Shown here: piece after piece, positions 16,297-21,564 of the stretch
Position numbering within the stretch: position 1 is the first letter of the stretch
How the letters are laid out: every line of letters starts with the position of its first letter
NCBI GenBank assembly: GCA_016200995.1
Contig: JACQDS010000015.1
Span: 1-22,240 of the forward strand
Source: Candidatus Azambacteria bacterium
GTDB taxonomy: Bacteria; Patescibacteriota; Minisyncoccia; GWC2-36-17; M10-OD1-4
Direction of reading: 5' to 3'
Length of the DNA: 22,240 nt
Made by a program: the position numbers and the translations under genes
The notes under the pieces: generated by a model
Seen by the model: only the letters and a program-made list of their open reading frames with translations
Database searches by the model: none
Told to the model about the DNA's origin: nothing

Positions 16297-16764
16297 TTAC
16301 CAGGAAAAATGAGCAAACGCTTTGTTTGCCTCGGCCATTCTTTGAGTATCCTCTCTTTTTTTGATGGCCGATCCTTCGTTTTTGGAAGCAAGCATTATCT
16401 CGTCCGCCAATCTATTGGCCATTGAATCTCCTTTTTTCGCTCTGGCGGCCTGAATGAGCCACCTTAAAGCCAAGGCTAATTTTCTCTCGCCTCTGACCTC
16501 TCTTGGAACTTGATAATTCGCTCCTCCGACTCTTTTTGATTTGATCTCAAGCACCGGCGAGATATTTCTAATGGCCAGATCAAATATTTCTATCGGACTT
16601 GATTTTGAAAGCTCCTCAACTTTACTCATAGCGCCATAAACCACTCCTTCCGAAACGGAAAGCTTGCCGTCAAGCATTATGGTTTTGATAAGCTTTGTTA
16701 TGACAACGCTGTTGTATTTAAGATCCGGCTCAACTATTCTTTTGTATTTTTGTTTTCTTCTCAT
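16297..16764 (-). CDS. rpsG: Ribosomal protein uS7
   Basis: 155 residues, normal length. It nucleates the small-subunit head and lines the E site. The start MRRKQKYKRIVEPDLKYNSV, the block RVGGANYQVPREVRGERKLA and the C-terminal KREDTQRMAEANKAFAHF are diagnostic. Its leader is a tandem repeat with several AAGGAA/AGGGAA Shine-Dalgarno-like copies. It lies in the classical str order rpsL-rpsG-fusA. Confidence 0.97.
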   Translation of the reverse strand: MRRKQKYKRIVEPDLKYNSVVITKLIKTIMLDGKLSVSEGVVYGAMSKVEELSKSSPIEIFDLAIRNISPVLEIKSKRVGGANYQVPREVRGERKLALALRWLIQAARAKKGDSMANRLADEIMLASKNEGSAIKKREDTQRMAEANKAFAHFSW

Positions 16765-16812
16765 TTCCCTATTATTTCCTTATTATTTATTTCCTTATTA
16801 TTTCCCTATTAA
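16765..16812. repeat. Tandem repeat with repeated SD-like cores before rpsG
   Basis: In mRNA sense the leader is built of AATAGGGAAAT and AATAAGGAAAT units, about four copies, ending directly at the rpsG ATG. Each unit contains AGGGA or AAGGA, so several possible ribosome-binding cores are stacked; only the last is at a usable distance. Confidence 0.7.
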
Positions 16813-16826
16813 TCTTCTTGAAAATT

Positions 16827-17240
16827 TTACGCTTTCGGCCTCTTTGCGCCATATTTGGATCTCTCCTGCTTTCTTCCATCAACACCCGTAGCGTCCAAAA
16901 CACCTCTGACTATATGATACCTTACTCCCGGCAAGTCCTTGACCCTTCCGCCTCTTATCACAACAACAGAGTGCTCCTGCAATGTGTGGCCTTCCCCAGG
17001 AATATATGCCGTCACCTCCATGCCGTTTGTCAATCTGACCCTCGCGATCTTTCTCAAAGCGGAGTTCGGTTTTTTAGGAGTGGTTGTTGAAACTTTAACA
17101 CAAACACCTCTCTTAAAAGGGGATGCGAATTTCTTCGGTCTATTTTTGAGATTGTTAAAACCTCTCATAAGCGCCGGCGACTTTGATTTTCTTTTTGCGC
17201 TTTTTCTTCTTTTTCTAACTAACTGATTTATTGTTGGCAT
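16827..17240 (-). CDS. rpsL: Ribosomal protein uS12
   Basis: 137 residues. It lies at the decoding centre and is the streptomycin-related protein. The start [20 protein letters not shown], the loop [20 protein letters not shown] with the conserved PNSALRK lysine, and [20 protein letters not shown] are diagnostic. It is first in the str-type operon, with a promoter at 17284-17312 and a leader of about 35-40 nt. Confidence 0.97.
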   Translation of the reverse strand: MPTINQLVRKRRKSAKRKSKSPALMRGFNNLKNRPKKFASPFKRGVCVKVSTTTPKKPNSALRKIARVRLTNGMEVTAYIPGEGHTLQEHSVVVIRGGRVKDLPGVRYHIVRGVLDATGVDGRKQERSKYGAKRPKA

Positions 17241-17283
17241 ATTTAAAAAATAAGTGTTTTGAAAAATTTATTAAAGTAAGAAT

Positions 17284-17312
17284 AATTTATCAAATAATTC
17301 AATGAAAGTCAA
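17284..17312 (-). promoter_or_regulatory. Sigma70-type promoter for rpsL-rpsG-fusA
   Basis: The -35 TTGACT (17307-17312) and -10 TAAATT (17284-17289) have 17 bp spacing. It begins 10 bp after the stop of the upstream M50 protease gene. Confidence 0.7.
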
Positions 17313-17322
17313 GGTTCTGGCT

Positions 17323-17979
17323 TTACATCCCGCCAAAGGCCAGATAGATTATAGGAACGGAGAAAAGCCAGGAGAAAAAATTAATGAAAGAGTATATCAA
17401 TATACCAATAATATTTGTCAAAAATACGACCGCAAGAAGAATGAAAAACCCCCACTGCTCCATGAATGGCGCAAACCTCTCAAATGCTCTCGGAGCGAAA
17501 GTTTCAAATATCCTGTAGCCGTCAAGCGGAGCTATCGGCAAAAGATTGAACACAAACAAGGAGAGGTTGATGTATGTCAGGAATGCGAGAAACTTCACTA
17601 AAAAGTTAACCTCCGAAAGTCCGGCGGATAAAACTATCTTTAAAAAAATTATCGCAAAAACAGCGATGACAACATTTGCCAATATGCCGGCAAAAGAAAC
17701 CAAAAATTTCCCGAAATTGCCTCTTTGGACATTAGCGATATTTACCGGCACCGGCTTTGCCCAGCCAAAGCCGACCAAAACAAGCATCAAAGAGCCGAGA
17801 ACATCCAGATGCGCAAGCGGGTTGAGCGTCAAACGACCCATACTGAAGGCCGTCTCATCGCCAAGCTTGTAGGCGGCATAGCCGTGCGCGACCTCGTGAA
17901 TGGTGATGGCGATAAGCAAGGCAAAAAGCCAAGGAATGATAAGCGTAGGGTTGTCTGCAAAAAGTTGAAATAAAAGCAT
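17323..17979 (-). CDS. Site-2 protease family (M50) membrane metalloprotease
   Basis: 218 residues, mostly hydrophobic, with about six membrane segments. The zinc-binding HEVAH is at 28-32 inside the first long hydrophobic segment. The third ligand motif NLLPIAPLDG is at 145-154. GRLTLNPLAHLDVLGSL and GFGWAKPVPVN are typical of the small SpoIVFB/YwhC-like subgroup, which lacks PDZ domains. These enzymes cleave substrates within the membrane; the substrate here is unknown. The gene is upstream of rpsL but separated by a promoter. An extended -10 box lies about 27 bp upstream. Confidence 0.93.
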   Translation of the reverse strand: MLLFQLFADNPTLIIPWLFALLIAITIHEVAHGYAAYKLGDETAFSMGRLTLNPLAHLDVLGSLMLVLVGFGWAKPVPVNIANVQRGNFGKFLVSFAGILANVVIAVFAIIFLKIVLSAGLSEVNFLVKFLAFLTYINLSLFVFNLLPIAPLDGYRIFETFAPRAFERFAPFMEQWGFFILLAVVFLTNIIGILIYSFINFFSWLFSVPIIYLAFGGM

Positions 17980-18005
17980 TTTAAAAAAATTAATTTAACA
18001 AACTT

Positions 18006-18011
18006 AGTATA
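18006..18011 (-). promoter_or_regulatory. Extended -10 box for the M50 protease gene
   Basis: TATACT preceded by TGA forms an extended -10 (TGn-TATACT). The -35 position (TTTTAA) is weak. It overlaps the divergent rpmB promoter region. Confidence 0.45.
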
Positions 18012-18018
18012 TCAGACC

Positions 18019-18047
18019 TTGATTTTTTTTAAAAGGCATGTTAAATT
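18019..18047 (+). promoter_or_regulatory. Sigma70-type promoter for rpmB
   Basis: The -35 TTGATT (18019-18024) and -10 TAAATT (18042-18047) are separated by 17 bp. The predicted leader to the ATG at 18077 is about 23 nt. Confidence 0.65.
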
Positions 18048-18076
18048 GTTCAAATCATCTAATTAAACATAAAAAT

Positions 18077-18265
18077 ATGTCTAGGAAATGTTCGGTCTGC
18101 GACAAGACCTCAAAAGTAAATACGGTATTGGTAAAGCTTAGAGGAAATTACAATCCAACCACAAAAAGAAGAAAATATCCAAACCTTCAATGGACTACCA
18201 TAAACGGAGAAAGAACGAAAGCCTGCACGAAATGCATCAGAACGATGAATAAAACGATAAAATAA
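18077..18265 (+). CDS. rpmB: Ribosomal protein bL28, zinc type
   Basis: 62 residues from ATG 18077. An upstream ATG in frame would add 13 residues that no bL28 has. The start MSRKCSVCDKTSKVNTVLVK and the body KRRKYPNLQWTTINGERTKA match bL28. Cys5/Cys8 and Cys50/Cys53 form two CxxC pairs, the zinc-binding form. It is the only ribosomal gene of the window on plus. It has its own promoter and a strong terminator, so it is a single-gene unit divergent from the M50 gene. Confidence 0.94.
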   Translation: MSRKCSVCDKTSKVNTVLVKLRGNYNPTTKRRKYPNLQWTTINGERTKACTKCIRTMNKTIK

Positions 18266-18271
18266 ACTCAT

Positions 18272-18308
18272 AAGAAAAAACGCCTCAAAAAGAGGCGTGT
18301 TTTCTTAT
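18272..18308. terminator. Bidirectional intrinsic terminator (rpmB / small RNA)
   Basis: The core stem ACGCCTC-AAAAA-GAGGCGT (18280-18298) is extended by AAGAAAA/TTTTCTT pairing. TTTTCTTATT follows on plus and TTTTTTCTTATG on minus. It can end rpmB on plus and the candidate RNA on minus. Confidence 0.85.
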
Positions 18309-18452
18309 TCCCCATCAAGATAAAATATGAACGTAAGCTAAATCCAAGTGGGTGCCCGCAGCCGTGGATTCCGGACGAACCAGCAATACAGAGCAATGTA
18401 AGGCTCCAAGAAAGACATAGTTGTCCTTAGTTCATTTAGTATTTGATGGAGC
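18272..18452 (-). ncRNA. Candidate structured small RNA, family not identified
   Basis: A region of about 180 nt bounded by a strong minus promoter (18459-18487) and an intrinsic terminator. The predicted ends pair: CCATCAA near the 5' end with TTGATGG before the terminator, then ATGAAC/GTTCAT and TAAG/CTTA with one bulge. Inside are stems GACA-acta-TGTC, GAGC-cuuacauu-GCUC and AATCCA/TGGATT. Size and a closed end-to-end helix with internal loops would fit a 6S-type RNA, but I see no decisive 6S, SRP, tmRNA or RNase P motif. A 26-codon frame (18338-18418, start MSFLEPYIALY, preceded by AAGGA 5 nt upstream) also exists inside it, so a tiny peptide gene is an alternative. Confidence 0.5.
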
Positions 18453-18458
18453 AATTTA

Positions 18459-18487
18459 ATTATATACCCGTTCAAAGAAAAATCAAA
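18459..18487 (-). promoter_or_regulatory. Strong sigma70-type promoter for the candidate small RNA
   Basis: A perfect TATAAT (18459-18464) with TTTGAT 17 bp upstream (18482-18487), or TTGATT at 16 bp. The predicted start is near 18452, exactly at the 5' end of the closing stem. It lies just after the 18494 gene. Confidence 0.7.
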
Positions 18488-18493
18488 GACCGG

Positions 18494-18697
18494 CTATTTC
18501 TTTTCCAAAAGATGCTTTGTTATCACCTTCTCAAGTTTTTTTACGTGATCCTCTTTTGCTTTCTCAAGCTCATCCCAAAGCGCCATGCACTCGTCGCAAT
18601 CTGAAGCATCCTTTTTATACATATGCTTAATTCTCCAGAGGCTTTTGTGCTCCTGGACTACTTGCATCATAAAATTGTAAATATGATTATCAAACAT
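18494..18697 (-). CDS. Small CxxC protein of unknown function
   Basis: 67 residues; I do not recognise a family. The protein is helical and charged, with one CDEC pair (Cys34, Cys37) in the middle and a C-terminal Lys/Glu-rich helix (ELEKAKEDHVKKLEKVITKH) that could form a coiled coil. One CxxC pair per chain could bind metal in a dimer. The start is well supported: GGAGGTGA lies 9 nt upstream of the ATG, and an extended -10 box lies before that. It ends in TAG. It is a single-gene unit upstream of the candidate RNA promoter. Confidence 0.75.
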   Translation of the reverse strand: MFDNHIYNFMMQVVQEHKSLWRIKHMYKKDASDCDECMALWDELEKAKEDHVKKLEKVITKHLLEKK

Positions 18698-18720
18698 TCA
18701 TATTCACCTCCTTTGCTTTT

Positions 18721-18726
18721 ATTATA
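18721..18726 (-). promoter_or_regulatory. Extended -10 promoter for the small CxxC protein gene
   Basis: TGG-TATAAT forms an extended -10 with a perfect hexamer, about 24 bp upstream of the ATG. No good -35 is visible, which extended -10 promoters tolerate. The strong GGAGG ribosome-binding site follows. Confidence 0.6.
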
Positions 18727-18764
18727 CCATATTGCATAAGTTCCGAAACGCATGAGACTTCTCC

Positions 18765-18919
18765 CCGGGAACACACCCCGCGCCTTCACCCGCTATTGCC
18801 TCTTCTGCGGAGGCCTACGCTTGTCCTCGCAACGGCGAAGTTTTTGATAAAGATAATTTGCATCAAAAACGCAAGGCTTATGCCTCTCCGTCAGGTTGCG
18901 TCGCGGGGTGTGTTCCCGG
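18765..18919. mobile_element. Inverted-repeat element A (155 bp, 18-bp perfect ends)
   Basis: CCGGGAACACACCCCGCG (18765-18782) is matched by its exact reverse complement at 18902-18919. Inside, further stems exist: GCCTC/GAGGC (18798-18814), CGCAAC/GTTGCG (18828-18833 with 18895-18900) and GTTTTTGAT/ATCAAAAAC (18840-18870). No protein of plausible family is encoded. The arms are visibly more G+C-rich than the surroundings. It resembles a MITE-like or other palindromic element, or a large structured RNA; no target-site duplication is obvious. Confidence 0.55.
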
Positions 18920-18932
18920 AAAGATTAACAAG

Positions 18933-19093
18933 AAGAAGGAATATTCATAAAAAAGAATATCCCGCAGGCAAAAAAGCTTGGTCTTCCAACTTGGAGACCG
19001 AGTCTCCAAGTTGGAAGTTTTTTGCCGAGGGTAAAGAAATTTTTTCCGCCGGAGAAAAAATATTCTGGTTCTTTTTTATGAATATTCCTTCTT
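18933..19093. mobile_element. Inverted-repeat element B (161 bp, 25-bp perfect ends)
   Basis: The 25-bp arms at 18933-18957 and 19069-19093 are exact reverse complements (outer part AAGAAGGAATATTC). The centre holds a second strong hairpin: CTTCCAACTTGGAGAC (18983-18998), loop CGA, and its exact complement at 19002-19017. Outside that, GGCAAAAAA and TTTTTTGCC pair. It lies 13 bp from element A, with similar length but unrelated sequence. The central stem followed by T6 could also act as a plus-strand terminator. Together the two elements fill most of the gene-free stretch 18727-19137. Confidence 0.6.
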
Positions 19094-19137
19094 TTGCAAT
19101 AAACTGCCAATAGCACATTACAAAGGAGGGCGCCGCA

Positions 19138-19488
19138 ATGGTAAAATTGAAAATTGTAGCTCGAAATAATAATTCCAATTTATTGGGGAGATTGGCATGG
19201 ATCCATAAATGCATCTCAAGAGAGCACGGAAAAAATATTCCGGACTGCGTCTGCCATTTAAAAGGTATATCCAGAACGATCCAGCGAGTTGTTAAATCTC
19301 CGCATTGCGACGACCATTACGAGATAAAAGATGGGCCTCACGTAAAATATCTTTCAAGAAAAGAATTTTGGACTCAAGATCAATTAAAGACATTAAGCCG
19401 GCTCCAAGGCAATCTTGGAGCGAAAAGATTAATAGAGCTGATCAAAGATTTCAAGACCTCGCGTCCATTCTTAATTCATTCAAGATAA
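19138..19488 (+). CDS. Orphan protein of unknown function, basic, Cys/His-containing
   Basis: 116 residues; no family recognised. The protein is soluble, with no signal or membrane segment. Cysteines and histidines cluster in the first two thirds (KCISREHG, DCVCHLKG, SPHCDDHYE), which could bind metal, and the C-terminal half is helical and basic (LQGNLGAKRLIELIKDFKTS). GGAGG 8 nt before the ATG supports the start. No convincing promoter is visible in the palindromic element upstream. A strong terminator follows 2 bp after the stop. Confidence 0.7.
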   Translation: MVKLKIVARNNNSNLLGRLAWIHKCISREHGKNIPDCVCHLKGISRTIQRVVKSPHCDDHYEIKDGPHVKYLSRKEFWTQDQLKTLSRLQGNLGAKRLIELIKDFKTSRPFLIHSR

Positions 19489-19490
19489 CA

Positions 19491-19521
19491 AAAATCCGGA
19501 GCTATATCAGCTCCGGATTTT
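19491..19521. terminator. Bidirectional terminator inside the VKOR 3' end
   Basis: A 12-bp perfect stem AAAATCCGGAGC / GCTCCGGATTTT with loop TATATCA is followed by TTTTCATTTTT on plus. It ends the orphan gene at 19138-19488. Its right half also encodes the last residues (NPELI) and TAG stop of the convergent VKOR gene. Confidence 0.85.
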
Positions 19522-19948
19522 CATTTTTCATTTTTAAGCTCAAGATAGATATGGATATGACCGTAATATACGATGCAACACACATCGGACAAATGGCATG
19601 AAGCATATAGTAAACAAAAACTCCCAAAGAAAGAGAATAGACAACGCCAAAACCTGCGCCGTAAATAAGAAGTTTCTCAAATATCGCGCTCTTTTCCGGC
19701 TTTCTGCTTAAAATAAGATAAGCAAGAGCCGCGATGAAAATGTAAAACAAAATGCCAAGCAATGCCTGCGGAATTCCGAAAAGCTCCGAATATGGACCTT
19801 TGTTCACTATGTCGCAATTTATAACTTCCGAGACATTGCAGACGCTGTCGCCCATCGGCTTGTAATGATCATACAAGGAATAGCTTGTTATGAAAATTCC
19901 AAAGATCGCGAGCGCGAATATCGCTTTTGTTATTTTTGAATTTCGCAT
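19502..19948 (-). CDS. Vitamin K epoxide reductase (VKOR) family membrane protein
   Basis: 148 residues with four to five hydrophobic segments. Bacterial VKOR homologues replace DsbB: they reoxidise a periplasmic thioredoxin-like partner and pass electrons to quinone. The loop pair Cys37 and Cys45 (CNVSEVINC) and the active CPMC (Cys120, Cys123) are present, with LFGIPQALLGILFY after the loop as in the family. The start overlaps the thioredoxin-like gene by 19 bp, indicating coupling. The stop TAG lies in the shared terminator hairpin. Confidence 0.93.
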   Translation of the reverse strand: MRNSKITKAIFALAIFGIFITSYSLYDHYKPMGDSVCNVSEVINCDIVNKGPYSELFGIPQALLGILFYIFIAALAYLILSRKPEKSAIFEKLLIYGAGFGVVYSLSLGVFVYYMLHAICPMCVASYITVISISILSLKMKNENPELI

Positions 19949-20319
19949 TTTGCCGTTTCCGCTAATTTCTTTATACTCTGCTCGCCTTCAAAAACAGTGC
20001 CGTCCGGAAATTTCCAGGTCGGATAGCCTTTAACGCCGGCGTCATTGCATTCTTGGGTTTGGCCTTTTTGATTTCCCGGCAAGGCGCATTCAACATATTT
20101 TATATATTTAAAAGATTTGCCAAACTCCTCTTTCTGGGCTTTGCAGTGCGGACACCACCAAGCTCCGTACATGACAACGCCTTTTTCCGCCAAACATTGA
20201 GCGACTTGGTCGTGCTCTCCGGGTTGTTTACTTTTATTATAAAAGAAAAACCCGATGCCGACTAAAACCAAAATCACCACAACTATAGATATTATTTTTT
20301 CCAATTTTTTCTTCTCCAT
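19930..20319 (-). CDS. Membrane-anchored thioredoxin-like oxidoreductase
   Basis: 129 residues. A short charged N-terminus and a hydrophobic segment (about residues 9-27) anchor the protein with the domain outside the membrane. The thioredoxin motif WCPHC has Cys56 and Cys59, and the cis-proline motif GYPTW is at 99-103. Extra cysteines (42, 78, 91, 125) are present. It resembles the C-terminal thioredoxin domain that is fused to VKOR in some bacteria; here it is a separate gene overlapping VKOR. Inferred role: disulfide formation in exported proteins. Confidence 0.9.
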   Translation of the reverse strand: MEKKKLEKIISIVVVILVLVGIGFFFYNKSKQPGEHDQVAQCLAEKGVVMYGAWWCPHCKAQKEEFGKSFKYIKYVECALPGNQKGQTQECNDAGVKGYPTWKFPDGTVFEGEQSIKKLAETAKCEIQK

Positions 20320-20329
20320 ATTTCAAATA

Positions 20330-20791
20330 TTATTCAAGTATGCCGTCTAAATTGACATCGTATAGCATCCTTTCGTTAACGTGCTTGTAATTCATTATCT
20401 CATCCTCGCGAAACCAAACTTTAATCTCTCTCTCCGCTTCCGCCGGAGCGTCCGAGCAATGGATCAGGTTTCTCACCGCTCTGTTGTCTCTGTTTGCCAA
20501 AGCGTATGAATCCAACGTCAGATCTCCTCTGATGGTACCGACATCGGATGTCAAAGGCTCTGTGCCACCGACTATTTTTTTGACAATGCCAACAGCTTGA
20601 TTACCTTCAATAATCATCGCCAAAACAGGACTGCATGTCATAAAAGAAAAATTCGCCTCCAAAATATCCCTGCCATATTCCAAAGCGCTCTTTTCAGGCT
20701 CCTTGCCGGCATCTTTTAAATTTTTGATAGCTGTGTTGCCTTTCGTCTCGCACCATTTATCATCCTTGATCTTTCTTTTGTCATAGCTCAT
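20330..20791 (-). CDS. ndk: Nucleoside diphosphate kinase, N-terminally truncated
   Basis: 153 residues from ATG 20791. The core and C-terminal part of an NDK are clear: TCSPVLAMIIEGNQAVGIVK, VGTIRGDLTLDSYALANRDN, and the phosphohistidine motif NLIHCSD with His111. Expected at the N-terminus are the first strand and the (I)KPDG motif, about 45-50 residues; the frame instead starts at MSYDKRKIKD, which aligns to the middle of long-type NDKs. An in-frame extension to 20884 adds only residues read through a terminator, not the missing domain. A promoter lies directly in front. Without the KPD lysine the nucleotide kinase activity is doubtful. First gene of ndk-thioredoxin-VKOR, 10 bp before the next. 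Confidence 0.82.
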   Translation of the reverse strand: MSYDKRKIKDDKWCETKGNTAIKNLKDAGKEPEKSALEYGRDILEANFSFMTCSPVLAMIIEGNQAVGIVKKIVGGTEPLTSDVGTIRGDLTLDSYALANRDNRAVRNLIHCSDAPAEAEREIKVWFREDEIMNYKHVNERMLYDVNLDGILE

Positions 20792-20816
20792 TATACAATT
20801 TAATTTTAATAGATAC

Positions 20817-20845
20817 AATCTAGCATAAAAATAATAAAATTGGAA
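20817..20845 (-). promoter_or_regulatory. Promoter for the ndk-thioredoxin-VKOR operon
   Basis: The -35-like TTCCAA (20840-20845) lies 17 bp before TAGATT (20817-20822), which is preceded by TGC, an extended -10. The predicted start is near 20810, about 20 nt before the shortened ndk ATG. Confidence 0.5.
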
Positions 20846-20849
20846 GTAT

Positions 20850-20876
20850 AAAAAATCGCCGGCATTACACCGGCGA
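20850..20876 (-). terminator. Intrinsic terminator of the orphan gene 20881-21468
   Basis: In the minus direction the stem TCGCCGG-TGTAATG-CCGGCGA is followed by T6. It begins 4 bp after the TGA stop of the upstream gene. Confidence 0.85.
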
Positions 20877-20880
20877 ATCT

Positions 20881-21468
20881 TCAATCTATCACAATTTGAA
20901 TCTTTCTTGTTCTAACGTTATGCTGATAACGATAATTCTTTATTTGCGAATCATCGCCTATCAGCATATCAGCGTGAAAAATACCACCAAATTTTGAAAA
21001 GTGATGATCATACGGATCCTCATTCATCACAAGATGAACATCTAAACTATTTTTAAATCTAAATATCCTCTTAAAAAGGCTGCCTTTTACAAACGAGCTT
21101 ACCTTCCCTATTTCATAAGCCTCTCTGCTTTCTGAAGGAAACGCATAATGAATGCCACCGCCACATAATGGATCACCGCCATATCGCATAATTCTTTTTT
21201 GCGGATATCGCCCATGACACCCTAATAAAGCATCTTTCGAAAATATGGAAAAAACTTTCGAAAATATGATATCAACAGGAACCAATCCGTCATCACTCCT
21301 TCTTTTTAAATGGAAATCATCTCCTGGAAAAAATAAGAGATTTTGCAAGCCATTATCCACTGGTATTAGCTGTGCTGGATCTAAGAAAAAAGAGAGTTCT
21401 TTATCTCCGGAAAAATACAAAGAATGCCTTCTTTTTTGTTCTGCTATATTGCAACGATTTACTCCCAT
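20881..21468 (-). CDS. Orphan protein of unknown function
   Basis: 195 residues from ATG 21468; no family recognised. The start is chosen because GAGGTG lies 6 nt upstream. An ATG 18 bp earlier lacks any ribosome-binding site. The protein is soluble, with no signal peptide, and mixes aromatic and basic stretches (LFFPGDDFHLKRRSDDGLVP; FVKGSLFKRIFRFKNSLDVH). Several His/Cys pairs (GCHGRY, DPLCGGGIHY, DPYDHHF) could bind metal, but no known motif is formed. It ends in TGA, the only TGA stop I found in the window. It has its own strong promoter and terminator, so it is a single-gene unit. Confidence 0.65.
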   Translation of the reverse strand: MGVNRCNIAEQKRRHSLYFSGDKELSFFLDPAQLIPVDNGLQNLLFFPGDDFHLKRRSDDGLVPVDIIFSKVFSIFSKDALLGCHGRYPQKRIMRYGGDPLCGGGIHYAFPSESREAYEIGKVSSFVKGSLFKRIFRFKNSLDVHLVMNEDPYDHHFSKFGGIFHADMLIGDDSQIKNYRYQHNVRTRKIQIVID

Positions 21469-21515
21469 GACACGCACCTCGCCCATTGTTAAGGTTCACT
21501 CTGAAAAACAATTTT

Positions 21516-21544
21516 ATATTATAGAAAAATATATTCTATGTCAA
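21516..21544 (-). promoter_or_regulatory. Strong sigma70-type promoter for the orphan gene 20881-21468
   Basis: A perfect -35 TTGACA (21539-21544) and -10 TAATAT (21516-21521) at 17 bp. An overlapping TATAAT exists at shorter spacing. The leader is about 40 nt. Confidence 0.75.
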
Positions 21545-21564
21545 TAAAATTAAGACTGGCGTTC

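Noticed and set aside
434..17601. Plus-strand frames opposite the ribosomal genes
   Set aside because: They are antisense shadows of conserved genes, without ribosome-binding sites or recognisable domains.
18038..18076. Longer bL28 starting at 18038
   Set aside because: The start would overlap the -10 box of the promoter, and MSRKCSVC at 18077 is the family N-terminus.
18360..18390. SRP RNA signature (GUCCGGAA-like piece on minus)
   Set aside because: Only a short match; the flanking bases cannot form the conserved SRP stem with symmetric loops.
18925..19214. Open frames inside the palindromic block (18796-19113 plus, 18925-19214 minus)
   Set aside because: They read through inverted repeats, mirror each other's composition, and lack ribosome-binding sites or family resemblance.
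20881..20883. UGA recoded as glycine, as in Gracilibacteria/SR1
   Set aside because: No conserved protein here has an in-frame TGA, and the TGA at 20881 is followed at once by an intrinsic terminator, as a true stop would be.
20792..20884. Upstream 31-residue extension of NDK
   Set aside because: It is read through the previous gene's terminator and the promoter, contains no KPDG motif and does not resemble the NDK N-terminus.
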